Shown here piece by piece: positions 32,943-43,507 of a stretch of DNA of 64,000 nucleotides; positions within the stretch are counted from its first letter, which is position 1, and each line of letters begins with the position of its first letter. The position numbers were made by a program, and so were the translations under genes. Location of the stretch: assembly GCA_038277395.1 (NCBI GenBank), contig CM076191.1, positions 91,942,822 to 92,006,821 of the forward strand, in the 5' to 3' direction. This DNA is from Dryocosmus kuriphilus (lineage: Eukaryota; Arthropoda; Insecta; Hymenoptera; Cynipidae). The notes beneath the pieces were generated by a model. It was not told the origin of the DNA. It worked only from the letters and a program-made list of their open reading frames with translations, and did no database searches.

Positions 32943-33959
32943 TCACAATAAGTGCTCAAAATGTTGTCCTCGCACTTCGATCCACTTCTTAATCCGAGCT
33001 TCGAAAGATTCCACGCAACTGCGAAGTATGTCTGGTGTTATTTGTGCACAAGCAGACCTGATTCGCTCGATCATGTTATCACGAGTTGCGGGCACTTCTT
33101 GATACACGCGATTCTTTAGATAACCCCACAAATAGAAATCCGGCGCCGTGAGATCTGGCGATCTAGCAGGCCAATTTACTGGACCCCCTCTACCGATCCA
33201 TCCTCTATTGAATTGGCGATTGAGTACTTCCCTCGGGATTGCCGAATAATTTGCTGGACAACCGTCATGTTGAAACCACATGTTGTGTCGCACTTCCAAG
33301 CTTAGGTCTTCAAGCAATATTGGAAGTTCATTTTGTAAAAAGTTACGATATTTTTCACCGTTCAAATTTCCATCAATAAAATACGGACCGATAAGTTGAT
33401 CTCCAATTATTCCACACCAAACATTCACGGACCATGGACGCTGATGCTCAACTTCACGCAATCAATGTGGATTTTGTACACTCCAGTAATGCATGTTGTG
33501 CCGATTAACGTTACCATGGTTTGTGAAAGACGACTCGTCTGAGAAGAGTATTAGAAAAAATAAATTCGGGTTTGCTTGTATCTGCTGAACCGCCCATTGA
33601 CAAAATGTCACTCGGTTCTGAAAATCATTGCCATGAAGTTCTTGATGCAGTGAAATATGATACGGATGATAATTATTACGTTTTAATACCTTCCAAACAC
33701 TGAATAGAGACATTCCTGAATCGCGGCTTAGTTGTAAAATACTAACATGAGGGTCATGAGTGACTGCAGCTAAAATTGCGATTTCATTATCAACTCCAGT
33801 AACTGTTACTCGACACTTCCTTTTTTGTCGGTTGTACACTTCCGTCAGTGATGAAGTTTTAGACAACCCGGTAAATAGAAGCGCGTAAAGAAACACTTTC
33901 TGGAAATCGTTGAGCATAAAGCATGAGAGCATCATTGATATTCCTGCCACTTTCTCCAT
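32943..33959 (-). pseudogene. Tc1/mariner-superfamily transposase with one premature stop
   Basis: About 338 codons, starting MEKVAGISMM at 33959 and ending FEHLL at 32943. The N-terminal part has a helix-turn-helix-like stretch ('VSILQLSRDSGMSLFSVWKVLKRN'). The DDE core shows 'LFSDESSFTNHGN' (first Asp), 'NMWFQHDGCPANY' (second Asp) and 'WPARSPDLTAPDFYLWGYLKN' (third acidic residue). A single TGA at about 33459-33461 splits it at the position after 'SVQNPH'; no frameshift was seen. It would bind the TIRs and cut and paste the element. The intact look indicates a recent insertion. Some ATG upstream of 33959 could be the true start. Confidence 0.85.
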
Positions 33960-34354
33960 AAATGAGAATCATTTCAATCTTCTGTTGTTGAGGTAGAATT
34001 TCCATTATAAAAGTAATGAAGTAAGGTAATGAGGGAATACAGCGACACCCAAACCAACTCTAACGAACGTGATCAACAGCAATAACCGAAACGAAAGCAA
34101 CTAATTACGACCAACTGAAATGAACGCAACCAACACACCCAAATCAAATGAACACAATCAACCCTCCTAATGAATAAACGTTAATCACGGACAGACGCGG
34201 TTATTGCTCGGCTGAAATGACGTCGAGGATTGTAGATAGTGGACACTCGATGATATGTAATGTCTACATCCAAAATCGACTGCCGACAACCAACATCATT
34301 CGAGAAAGGTTTTCTAGAGTTTTATCACTTTTACTCTCCCGTTGCCGAAAGTTC

Positions 34355-34450
34355 AAGCACCCCGATGGTGAGAGGCGAGGGGACTCACCGAAATCAAGCA
34401 CCCCGATGGTGAGACGCAAGGGGACTCACCAAAATTAAGCACCCCGAAGG
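34355..34450. repeat. Minisatellite inside the right TIR of the mariner-like element
   Basis: Two and a half units of CACCCCGATGGTGAG..AAGGGGACTCACC, inverted relative to 32665-32940. Confidence 0.8.
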
Positions 34451-34801
34451 GAATAGGCAACTACTAAGTCCGCGTCGTTATTCCTGGTTAGAGCTAAAGG
34501 TAGTGTCAACAATTTCATTTTTCTCAATTTCAGCACCATCTATCGCGAATCGAAAAAAATTTTTCAAATAAAACTTACGTATTTCATAAGGAAGAATCTG
34601 AATCTGTGATAAAAAATTGGGGTTGCCATTTGAAATTACAAAGTTACCCCTACCCCTGCCTCATGGGGGGGGGGGGGGGGGGATTTTTTAGAAATAGTTT
34701 TTCCCCTCGAAAATAAAAAGTTCTTGATACAGATATTTTTTTCATAGGATGCGTATTTTTTGAGATATTTCGATATCTTAAATTGAAAAAAACACCCTGT
34801 A

Positions 34802-35760
34802 TACAAGGATAAATACCTACAAATGGCTCGCTTAGACGAAGAATGGGTTGATCTCAGAACATTGAACGTCTGTAGTTTGACTTGCAGACGATGAAGCACT
34901 TATAGCAGAATCTGCCAAAAATTTGTAGAGAATGATGAGCAGACTGAATGCTAGCACGAAAAGTATGAGTTTAAAGATTAACGTAAATAAAACAAAAATG
35001 ATCGTTTTCGAAAAAAGCAATGACAAAAGTGTATGCAATATTGCTCTAAACGAATAGGGAATTGAATAAGTTGATCATTTCGTGTATTTTGGAAGCTTAT
35101 TTACTGCTGACAGGAAGGTAGATAGAGAAATTTCCAGACGTATAAATGAGGGTAGTAAAGTTATAGGTAGTCTAGGAGCCATTAACAGAAGTAAAAATGT
35201 GACGAATAAGGCCAAAATTGCAATATATAATTATGTATTTGCACCTACTCTGCTCTGTAGCAGCGAGACTTGGACATACCAAGAAAAGTATAGAAGTAAA
35301 GTAAACGCGGTCGCAATGCGTTTTCTGCGGAATATTTGCGGTAAGACTCTGATGGATAAAGTCAGTAATGAGTAGGTTCTCAAAGAATGTGGCGTAGAAG
35401 AAACTCTAAAGAATAAGAGTGAAAGAAATTTGTTGACATGGTTTAGTCATGTTGAGAGAATGGATAAAGGACGTTTAACGAAACAAGTATATCTCGGTAA
35501 ATTGAGCGTTCACGCACCGAGAGGTATACCGAGGAAAGAATGGTGAAAAAAAATGTGAATGAGTCTCTCAAACGAAAAAAGCTATAAAGATCGATAGAAA
35601 TGCAAGAGCTTGCATGAAAAGGTATATGGATATAAAGGGAGCAAAAGTTGTATGTCAGGATAGAAATGTATGGCGAAAAATTGTCTATAAGGAATGTGTG
35701 ACGATTGCCTGAAACGAATGATTTTGTATACTCATGGGCCCTGGTGGATGTCTTTGCCTA
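34802..35760 (+). pseudogene. RTE-like element: RT C-terminal half and 3' end
   Basis: After the mariner insertion the RT continues with 'YLQMARLDEEWVDLRT', the catalytic block 'LADDEALIAESAKNL' (about 34880-34920; the D-D pair), 'NVNKTKMIVF', then 'YFGSLFTADRKVDREISRRI' and 'LLCSSETWTYQEKYRSKVNAVAMRFLR', ending with 'NLLTWFSHVERMDKGRL'. These are the standard closing blocks of RTE-like polyproteins. Stops and small frameshifts are scattered. The 3' end lies near 35710-35930. Confidence 0.85.
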
Positions 35761-35929
35761 GCGAATATGGATTGGCTCTAGCGTATGGATCCCCATATGG
35801 CTGTGCGAATCTGTGCACGAGGGATGATTGCTAGAGAGATTGTTCAGCGACCTGAGTCAATGCGGTGTCGTGGGACTAGTGTGTTGTTTGAATGAGCAGC
35901 ATAGGACTTCTGCATCGATCTAAAATATA

Positions 35930-36679
35930 TACCTTCCAATACGCACTCGTTTCCTTCCAAACCATACAGATTTCCTAATCCCTGGTAATATAATGAGGCC
36001 AGAACCGAGAGAGTTGACACTTAGCCTGAAAGGGAAATGACACAATGGTATAAATGGACAAAAGCTTTGAGGCTGTGAAAGCCATGGTCGCATATTCCAA
36101 CATAACGAATGCTCCTTATGCTCGAAGGGAAATATAACTCGACGCACAGCTAGCGGGATTTTTGTTTGTATTAATGTGTCGCCATATGGCATTTGAAAGA
36201 AGATTCCAAATATCAGCTACTCGATTGACAACGAAGCTTTTCCACCGTGCAGGTGGCTGACGCAGCCAAGCAAGTACTACTCAAGAATCTGACCATGCAT
36301 AAATAGTAATTGATTTCATTTTTATGAATTTTGAATATCTTTTACAGCTTATATGATAAGTGCAGCAGCACACAATTCTAAACGTGGAGTTATAACTGGC
36401 TTAATTGGGGCAACTTTAGACTTAGAATAAAGCATCATAATGAAATTTTGACCTGCTTGAAATACAAGTAAATATACCATTACAGCATAAGCCTGCTGTG
36501 AAACGTCAGCAAAGCCGTCTATTTCAATTTCAGCGTTATTGGGACTTACACGCCATTGTTTTAAGCTCTGATGGAAGACGATCATCAATCAGATCATAAT
36601 AGCCAAAGCCTTGTACAAAAATCGTACCATGAACTAACACAGGAGTTACAAAACCTAATGGATCGGACATGTGTACTTT
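35930..36679 (-). pseudogene. BEL/Pao element A: RNase H region
   Basis: Minus-strand text reads 'DPLGFVTPVLVHG' (RT end), 'IDGFADVSQQAYAVMVYLL' (RNase H start; D-A-S altered to D-V-S), 'KVAPIKPVITPRLELCAA', then 'YAWSDS*VVLAWLRQPPARWKSFVVNRV' with one stop, and 'WRHINTNKNPA'. Near 36060-36100, 'PWLSQPQSFCP' marks the start of the post-RNase-H linker. The rest of the polyprotein is displaced to 24070 by the RTE-like insertion. Confidence 0.8.
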
Positions 36680-37597
36680 AAGGGGTCTACCCTAATTAGA
36701 ATTTTCAAAAAATCGATTTTTTTAAAACATTTTTCGAAAGTATATATATATATCTAGAAGTATCATACTAAAAGTTTATAAAGATCGGAGTAGTGTAACT
36801 CTACTTTTGCGCGACCTTTACTTTGCTACCTGCGCGCACTAATCCACTCCGCTCAGTCAGGTACCGCGCGCTCTTTTTTTTTACCGAAGCAGCTGCTATC
36901 TATATCGTAGATCGCTATCTATATCTATATCGTAGATGTATTTATGATCCCTTATTCTTCGAATGGAATCTCTGCTTGGTAGTTTTGGAGCAACTGTTAC
37001 CTAACCTATAGCGCTCTTTAACATCAGTATAGTTAGAAGCTCCGAAGTAGCAACACGTTTTTTTCGAAACAACGTTTTCGATGCCTTGTTGATAAAATCT
37101 CCGAAACTACTGAACCGATCCTTATGAAATTTTTACCACGTATTCTCTACTACTATACCTATAGCACATATCGAGAGTTTTTTTAAATTTTGACTTTAAC
37201 TCTTTTTTTTTTGGCCAAAAACAGTAAAAAAAAAAAACGTTTTTTTTTCGAAAAATGTTCGCCATTTTGTCAATTTTCCAATAATCAAAAATCGTGCGAT
37301 ATGCGCTATAGCTATCAACATACTAAATCTAACGCCATTCGATTTTTTTGTTTCACACCAACCATTCCAGAGATTTCATCAACAGCGTGGACACACCTTT
37401 TTTTTAGGACTTTCTTTGAAGTATCATTTTAATGTATAAAAACTTATTAAAATGTATAACAAAAAATTTTGTAATGTATTTCGATACTTTATTAATATAG
37501 TGTAATAACTTATATATCAATATTTATAATATAAAACTGTTTTAAAAATTCTCAAAAACTGTCTTTTTTTGGTGTGTCTAATTAGGGTAGACCCCTT
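36680..37597. mobile_element. 0.92-kb TIR element (MITE-like) in BEL/Pao RT
   Basis: Perfect 21-bp terminal inverted repeats (36680-36700 and 37577-37597) starting AAGGGGTCTACCC. No transposase; the interior is AT-rich with TATATA and poly-T tracts. The BEL frame runs up to each side in the same phase, so the borders are well supported, but no clear target duplication is seen. The sequence at 53398-53450 begins with similar text (AAGGGGTAATACCAC, GTAGAATTTTGAAAAAATCG). Confidence 0.8.
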
Positions 37598-38739
37598 CAT
37601 AGAAAACGCGACACGCTTAGTATAAGGTTTTGACCCTTTAATATTAACTCGAATAAGAAAAGAATCTTTTGTCGGATCCCATGAGAGACCTAAGATTCGG
37701 ACAGGTTCTTTTGATACAGAATTTTCGACGTTGAATATCTTTTGCAATGGATTTATTTCATTTAATAATGACGGTTCGTTACTTCTCCACTTTTTTTAGA
37801 GAGAACTTGCTTAAAGGAGCTCAATTAATTGATCTTTTGCTTCTAAGGGAAAAGTGAGATCATCAGATGATAAAAGCGTGTAGTCTACGTAAATGTGTTC
37901 AAGTATACAAATTTTACGCAAATTTTACGGGACAAGCTATTGAAGAGATGTGCAAGCAAAGAAACTCTCTGTTTCTTCTGTCTCACTTCGCACTTTAATA
38001 AAATTACAATTTTGCAGATAAAAAAAATATTTTACCTTCAATAATCGATACACGTGAAGCTCATCATTTAAATTAGATTGAAATAAAATCCGTTAATAAT
38101 TGATATCCCTTTTATCAATAGGAATTTGTCAATACATTTTGCTCATATCAGCAGAGAAAATCTTTCAAGGTAATCATCCTAGCATTAGCGCTATTGGTAA
38201 GTTCAATTTAAGTTTTGGGAGAGGCAACAAATGGGAATTTAGACCTGTGCCATTTGTTGATATGCTTGAAGCATTAAACACTATCGTTAGGGAGTAGTAC
38301 TAGAAGATTGATCCAATTAATTGATGATCTGATTTGGGATTACCAGCTGGAGTGAATTCCATGTGATGACGAGATTCATACTCTCTCATAAAATCAGAAT
38401 GCAAGAGTTTCGATTTTGTTTGATTCATTATGCGAGATTCAATTCTATAGAATTGTTTTTAGGGACTGAATAAGTGCCTCCGGTATCAATCGGTGGACCA
38501 TTTTTGAAGGGGAGTGGAACAATATATCGCACTGAATTATCACATAAATGTGTTTGAACAAAATATGATTTACACTGTAATTCATCTTTTGAAAGGTGTT
38601 GTTGCTTTGGTATTTTTGCAAACTCCCAGAATTGAGATGTCGCAGAAGTGATGCAACTTACTTCGAAACAAAGCAGCATAGATACAATTTTATTTGCTGT
38701 ATTATTATTTGAGAGAATAGCAGAACCTACCAGCATCAA
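37598..38739 (-). pseudogene. BEL/Pao element A: reverse transcriptase
   Basis: From 38739 downward: 'SQFWEFAKIPKQQHLSKDE' (the FWE block before RT), 'RYIVPLPFKNG', 'DFMREYESRHHMEFTPAG', 'IFSADMSKMYQIPIDKRD'-like catalytic block A (one stop inside), a decayed catalytic region, then 'RILGLSWDPTKDSFLIRV' and 'KRVAFSM' at 37610-37700. The order and spacing follow BEL/Pao RT. Multiple stops and frameshifts. Confidence 0.8.
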
Positions 38740-39057
38740 TCAAAAAAATGTTAAGTTGTGCTGCTCGTCTTGATACTTCACTCTTTTTTAAACCTTCTTG
38801 AACCTCTAAATTTTTAAGTGAATATATTGTTTACAGATAGATAAAATGTAAAGATGAAAAAGCTCATTATCTGATTCGTGTGTCACGCTTTTAAAATCTA
38901 AGAAGCTATCAAGTAATATCTGATTCGTTGTCACGCTTTTAAAATCTAATAAGCTATCAAATAGCACTGATATAATTATTCTTTTTTTATCGTAACGCGA
39001 AACTAGGCCACCCCAAGCGGTTGCGGAGCTAATAAAATCAACAACCTTAATGTCCAT
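38740..39057 (-). pseudogene. Minus-strand frame upstream of the BEL/Pao RT remnant, unclear
   Basis: An 83-codon frame with an internal repeat ('LLDFKSVT' twice, reflecting a ~58-bp direct duplication at about 38877-38990). It sits where protease/linker sequence would be expected, but no protease motif is visible. It may belong to the BEL remnant or be unrelated filler. Confidence 0.35.
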
Positions 39058-39248
39058 AATACTACTGCATTAGTCGAAACTGGTATCGTCCATATTGATT
39101 ACGATACACAATATAGTATTAGAAACCATTGTAACCAATTAATTTTAAATCATGTTTTGTCTTTTAAATATCGAAGTCGACAAAAATTCGAATACACTCC
39201 CCGAGCATTCAATGTATAAACAGGTTCATGCTATAAATTCCAGATGTG

Positions 39249-39905
39249 ATGTTTTTAAATTCTAACAAAGGCAATGTTACTGTTAATATGTCAAAGTTAG
39301 AGTATACAAATAAAATGCTATCCATTCTTAATGATGAAAAATTATTCCATTTCTGAATTTTAATATGCTGCAACTTTACAAGAAAAAAACAACAAATTGA
39401 TTTCTGAAATTGAACTTGCCAATTTTTCAATATCCAAAGTAGCTAAACAATTGAGAACTTACATATTCGTCAACCACTTCTAGGGCTTATGGTTTACCTA
39501 AAATAGGTAAGCCAAACAATCCTTTGAGAATAATTGTTTCAACTATCAGCAGTCGTACATAAAATCTGTCTTCTTACCATTCAAAGATTTAAAAAAATTT
39601 CATTGGAAGAAATGATTCTCATATTCCGAGAATTATTTCTTTTGTTTAAAAAATCAAAAACATAAAGTTCCTCGTAACTATGTTTTAGTTTCATTGCTTT
39701 ATTTATTGATTGGTTTTATAAAAACACTTGGCCAGGCAGAGATCATAATTTTAACTCTTCACTTCCAAATTGTGACGAAATTGGCTTAGTCAATGATTTA
39801 TTTTATAGAATGCTTAAAATTTCTCGCCAAGAATTTAGAACAACAACAAAATCTCACTCAAAATTCTCTAAAAGAAAATGGGTTCCCGGAATTTCTTATT
39901 GCTGA
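39249..39905 (+). pseudogene. Penelope-like element: reverse transcriptase remnant
   Basis: Plus-strand broken frames give 'SNKGNVTVNMSKLEYTNKMLSILND' (block 'DKGN..V'), 'RAYGLPKIGKPNNPLRIIVSTI' (block 'YGLPKIHK...LRPIVS'), and 'KVPRNYVLVSLLYLL' near 39670, where the catalytic D region should be. These motifs are diagnostic of Penelope-like RTs, which are related to telomerase RT. Stops and frameshifts throughout. The C-terminal endonuclease lies 1.9 kb downstream, separated by repeats. Confidence 0.75.
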
Positions 39906-39957
39906 ATGTTAAAAAGAAATACGCGTTTATATAACTAGGAATCCTTTTCTGATATTA

Positions 39958-40400
39958 AAAATCTGCCCGCTTCGCGGGCACATTCTCATCGCGCGCTGGG
40001 CGCGCCTTGGGCGCGCGACCTGATGTTCTTCGCGCTTCGCGCTCGGGTGTTTTTTGTCCTCGTACTTCCTGCTCGGTTTTCGTTACTCGTGGACCTGAAG
40101 TTTTCAAAACACCTGCTTTTAATAAAATTATTAAATTTGAATTTTATTAAAAATTATAAAGAAAACTAGTGTTCGTCGCGCTTCGCGCTCCGATATATTT
40201 AAACCTCGCGCTTTGCAATCGAGTGTTTTTGATTCTCGCACTTTTCAGAACACTTTTCGCAAGTTTTCAAAACACTTGCTTTTAATGGTATTATTAAATT
40301 TGAAATTTATGAAAAATTACAAACGAAATTATTTTACTTAAGGGTCTATCGCCCTTAAGGAATACATTCTCATCACGACACTCGCGCTTCGCGCTCGACA
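39958..40400. repeat. CTTCGCGCTCG-rich island in AT-rich DNA
   Basis: CGCGCTTCGCGCTCG-type motifs recur at about 39965, 39992, 40030, 40172 and 40382, separated by near-repeated text (TTTTCAAAACACCTGCTTTTAAT, about 40098 and 40262). The motif is self-complementary in part. It lies between the two coding parts of the Penelope-like element. I do not recognise the element. Confidence 0.6.
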
Positions 40401-40659
40401 ATTAATTTTTTTTTTTTTAATCCATTGTAGATTATTAAATTTTTTTTGTGATTTTCCAAATTTTCACAATGCACGTTTTCTATTCCTAAAAGTAAAACAA
40501 TGAGTATTGAAAATAAAATTTGTAGGTTTTTCCAATGTGGAAAATTCTGCTCGTCCATATTTTCTCATATCTTGCATAATTTTGCTGCAAAGTGGATACC
40601 TTTATATTTAATAATGTATTTCACGAATAACTCAAAAACTATGCGACTTTATAGAAAAG

Positions 40660-41590
40660 TTATAGGAAGCAATTTTGTAGATCTTTTTGAGGTGAACAAA
40701 TTTATTTATTATCACTTTTTTCGTATATTGCACAGTTTGGCGGGAAATTTGAATTTTTGATTGTTGAATAGCGTTTTCTCGATGAAAAGCAAAACCGTGC
40801 ATTTGACCAAAAAACGGTTAAGGTATTATAAGGATGAAGTAATCTTCTTAGGAATTTTTTCAAGTTTCGAATGTAGATTCATCAATATGCTACCTAACTG
40901 TCTGTGCAGTTAGAAAGGGCTTGACTGTTCCGAAGTTGAGATAACTGAAATTGAAATTAGCACCTAATGCACGTAACATAAGCTCTTAACAAAAATATTG
41001 AAAATGCCACATAGTTTACCTTAGCGGCTAAACATTTCTTACGATTTTTTTTTGCAAACGAAAACACTATAGAAGAACACCACGCAGAGTTTCTGTGAAA
41101 AATTCAGAATCTTTTGCTATTTAGTTTTTAAAGAAGACCCCTGAAAGTATGAAAGAAGAGAGAGGTCCGATGGGTTAGTCATTTTCACACGCATTCAGTT
41201 GATCAATGTGAAATTGGAGCGTCTTTAATATACTTGTGTGTGTTCTTCGTATAGATGGACCTTTGTATGGATTCGTTCTTATAATACCTTAAAACAAAAT
41301 TTGTAGATCTTTTTGAGTTGAACAACTTTCTTTATTATCATTTTTTTTATCTTGAATATTTTGGCGGGAAACCACATTTTTTTATTTTTAACAACGTTTT
41401 CTCTATTAAAGCAAAAACCGTGCATTTTATCAAAAAATGGTGAAGACAAAATTGTTAGATTTTTTTGAGACGAACAATTTTGGTTATATGTGTATTTTGT
41501 GTACCTCGCATAGTTTAGCCGGAAAATCGATTTTTTGATTTTGTAAAAAACGTTTTTGATGGATAAAAGCAGAACCGTTGGTCAAAAACC
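40660..41590. repeat. Diverged tandem repeat, three copies
   Basis: Copies at about 40672-40825, 41294-41440 and 41450-41590 share TTTGTAGATCTTTTTGAG, GGCGGGAAA, GTTTTCTC and AAAACCGTGCATTT. The copies are separated by unrelated sequence (40826-41290), so this is dispersed-tandem rather than a clean satellite. Confidence 0.6.
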
Positions 41591-41780
41591 ACTGGTTAAC
41601 GAACTCATCCTTTCTTTTTACGTTTTAAAGAAGTGTGCCAAAGCGCAATTCAATCCGATAAGTCCTTCGAAAGTTATCGCATCCATAGACGACAACGACG
41701 ACAACGACAACGACGAAAACAAACAGACACCGTCGTAAAAACTGTTTTTTCAGACTCTGGGAGTCTCACAACGTGGAGAT

Positions 41781-42380
41781 TTGATGAAAACTGATAAATC
41801 TAATACCATCACTGATGAGAATGTAAAAAATAGCAATCCTTCTTATAATAACAGTAATAACAACAGCAATAATCCTAATATTGTAACTCATTACATTGAT
41901 TTTAGTGTTCTTCCATATATCCAGGGTCTATCTGAAAAAATGGAGCAAACTCTTAGAAATGCAAGAATTAAGATTCTTTACAAACCATTTAAAAATTTTG
42001 CAACATTTTTTAATAATTTGAAAGATCCACTTCCGAAAGATAAATTTCCAGGTGTCGTCGTTCATACATATGATTGCGTCGATTGTCCTGCAGTATATGT
42101 AGGTGAGACAGGGAGACTTTTGGAGATACGTAATCGTGAACAGAAAGATTCCATTGACAATTTGAATAGTACAGACTATACGATTCTTAGCAAACATTTT
42201 ATAGACACAGGCTACAGTTTTAGTTTTAACAATAACAACATCTTATCCTCAGGAAACAATACAGCATGTAGAAAAGTTATTGAATATTTTTTCGTCAATA
42301 TGGAGCCTAAAACTATAAACTTAAGATATGAAACTAATAAATTGCCGGAAGTTTGCAAACTTCTTACTAATTTTAAATAG
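41781..42380 (+). CDS. Penelope-like element GIY-YIG endonuclease domain (C-terminal piece)
   Basis: 199-codon open frame. After an Asn-rich stretch it reads 'VLPYIQGLSEKMEQTLRN', 'ILYKPFKN' and 'DPLPKDKFPGVVVHTYDC', then the GIY-YIG core: 'AVYVGETGRLLEIRNREQ' (Y-V-G, catalytic R, altered H-to-Q in R.REH) and 'LSKHFIDTGYSFSF'. A C-x2-C pair in 'YDCVDCPAVY' is part of the Penelope-type linker. In the family this domain nicks DNA for target-primed reverse transcription. The open frame spans only the C-terminal third of the protein; the RT remnant is at 39249. The frame could extend upstream to about 41556 with a stop between, so the ATG at 41781 is only the first in frame, not a proven start. 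Confidence 0.8.
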   Translation: MMKTDKSNTITDENVKNSNPSYNNSNNNSNNPNIVTHYIDFSVLPYIQGLSEKMEQTLRNARIKILYKPFKNFATFFNNLKDPLPKDKFPGVVVHTYDCVDCPAVYVGETGRLLEIRNREQKDSIDNLNSTDYTILSKHFIDTGYSFSFNNNNILSSGNNTACRKVIEYFFVNMEPKTINLRYETNKLPEVCKLLTNFK

Positions 42381-43010
42381 TTTGGCATTAATGATTTTTC
42401 AACAAGTAATTTTGTATTGCTCCTGACTTCAAATCAATATTATGTTACCATCAGGTTTCTGTTTACCGCTTTTGCTCTCATGTCTCTAATATGTAGCTTG
42501 AATCTGTTTCAATAATTTGTTTTTTTGCCAGTCGATCGGCGTAATGATTTATAATTTTAATGATATGTAATTATTTGTGAACCATAAAGTGCTTTATGCT
42601 TGAGTACCTAGTTAGTTTTCTTATAACCGTTTACTTATCATGGTTGCTTATCTGATGTCTTAACTGTGTCTTCTGTTTTCTTCATATTTCAGGCTTGCAC
42701 ATTGTATTGATTTGTCGTCTTGACCTTACTCTCTATTGATATTTGCCTCTTTAGTCTCTCAGACATTTTTATACTATAACATATTTCTAACAGATTTTAA
42801 TTTGTTTTCTTAATATCTTTTTGCAACGCTTAAAATTGGGGGTCTTTTTTATAAATAACGTCACTATATTTATTATTTATCATGTAATAGATTGTTTGTC
42901 TAATTTATGTATATTTTTCATATTTTTCGTTTCCACATAAATAAACTTTAACTGAAGAGGATCCACATAATGGATTGAAATGTTTCTCAAGAAATTGGTC
43001 TCTTAATTTT
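42381..43010 (+). other. Penelope-like element 3' region
   Basis: T-rich, no ORF. It lies directly after the endonuclease stop codon and contains the hammerhead-like core at 42952. The element's 3' end is not clear. Confidence 0.45.
42952..42980 (+). ncRNA. Candidate hammerhead ribozyme core
   Basis: CTGAAGA (consensus CUGANGA), a helix-II candidate GATCC/GGATT with loop ACATAAT, then GAAA, the conserved core order of a hammerhead. Penelope-like elements are known to carry hammerhead motifs in their terminal repeats, and the position after the GIY-YIG domain fits. Stems I and III are weak here (UUAA/UUAA and a short UUUCU/AGAAA), so cleavage activity is uncertain. Confidence 0.45.
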
Positions 43011-43138
43011 TTATATCCATGACCATCTATACGACAACTTATATGTATTCTTCTATTACAACAAAGTCGAGACTATCAAATATAAATCTGACGATTTATT
43101 ATGGGTTGGGGGAGGGGGGGGGGGCGGGTGAGATCTTA

Positions 43139-43305
43139 TGTTGGTTTTTGTACGCTGGAATTTCACAATTTCCTTTAGATAAAAATGCGTGCGTAGTTTC
43201 ACCAAGAATAGATTTCGCCATACTGGTTGTTACAAAATATTGACAGTTTCACAAGCAGGTGGCGCATAATATGCGACTTCCGTGATTTAAATTTGAAATC
43301 CAACA
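43139..43305 (-). repeat. BEL/Pao element B: 3' LTR (left side)
   Basis: 167 bp, TGTTGG...CCAACA. Two substitutions from the other LTR (48781-48947): GATA/GCTA and AGATTT/ATATTT contexts. Confidence 0.95.
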
Positions 43306-43507
43306 TACCCCCCGACTTGAAAGATCTATCTTTAAATATCAGAAATATTAATACAATACGAGGAATAATTTGCAATGTCGAAAATATAGTACATATCAGA
43401 ATAGCAAGGAAAATAGAAGTATGAATTAATAATAAACTATCAATAATTCAGTTAAACAACAAACAAGTTTCAATTAAGAGTCCTTTAGTAAAAACAGATT
43501 CGTATTC

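Larger units (their letters stand above)
32029..34799 (-). mobile_element. Mariner-like DNA transposon with long TIRs, at a TA site
   Basis: Ends are CAGGAAG (left) and the complement of CAGGGTG (right), each flanked by TA; removing the element with one TA restores the RTE-like RT frame. The inverted terminal regions extend several hundred bases (ATCGAAATATCTCAAAAAA..CGCATCCTATG, a GGGGGTAACTTTGTAATTTC block, AACGACGCGG). The left terminal region is itself duplicated in tandem (32029 and about 32330). Minisatellite runs lie at the inner ends of both TIRs. A single transposase-like gene occupies 32943-33959. Confidence 0.85.
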
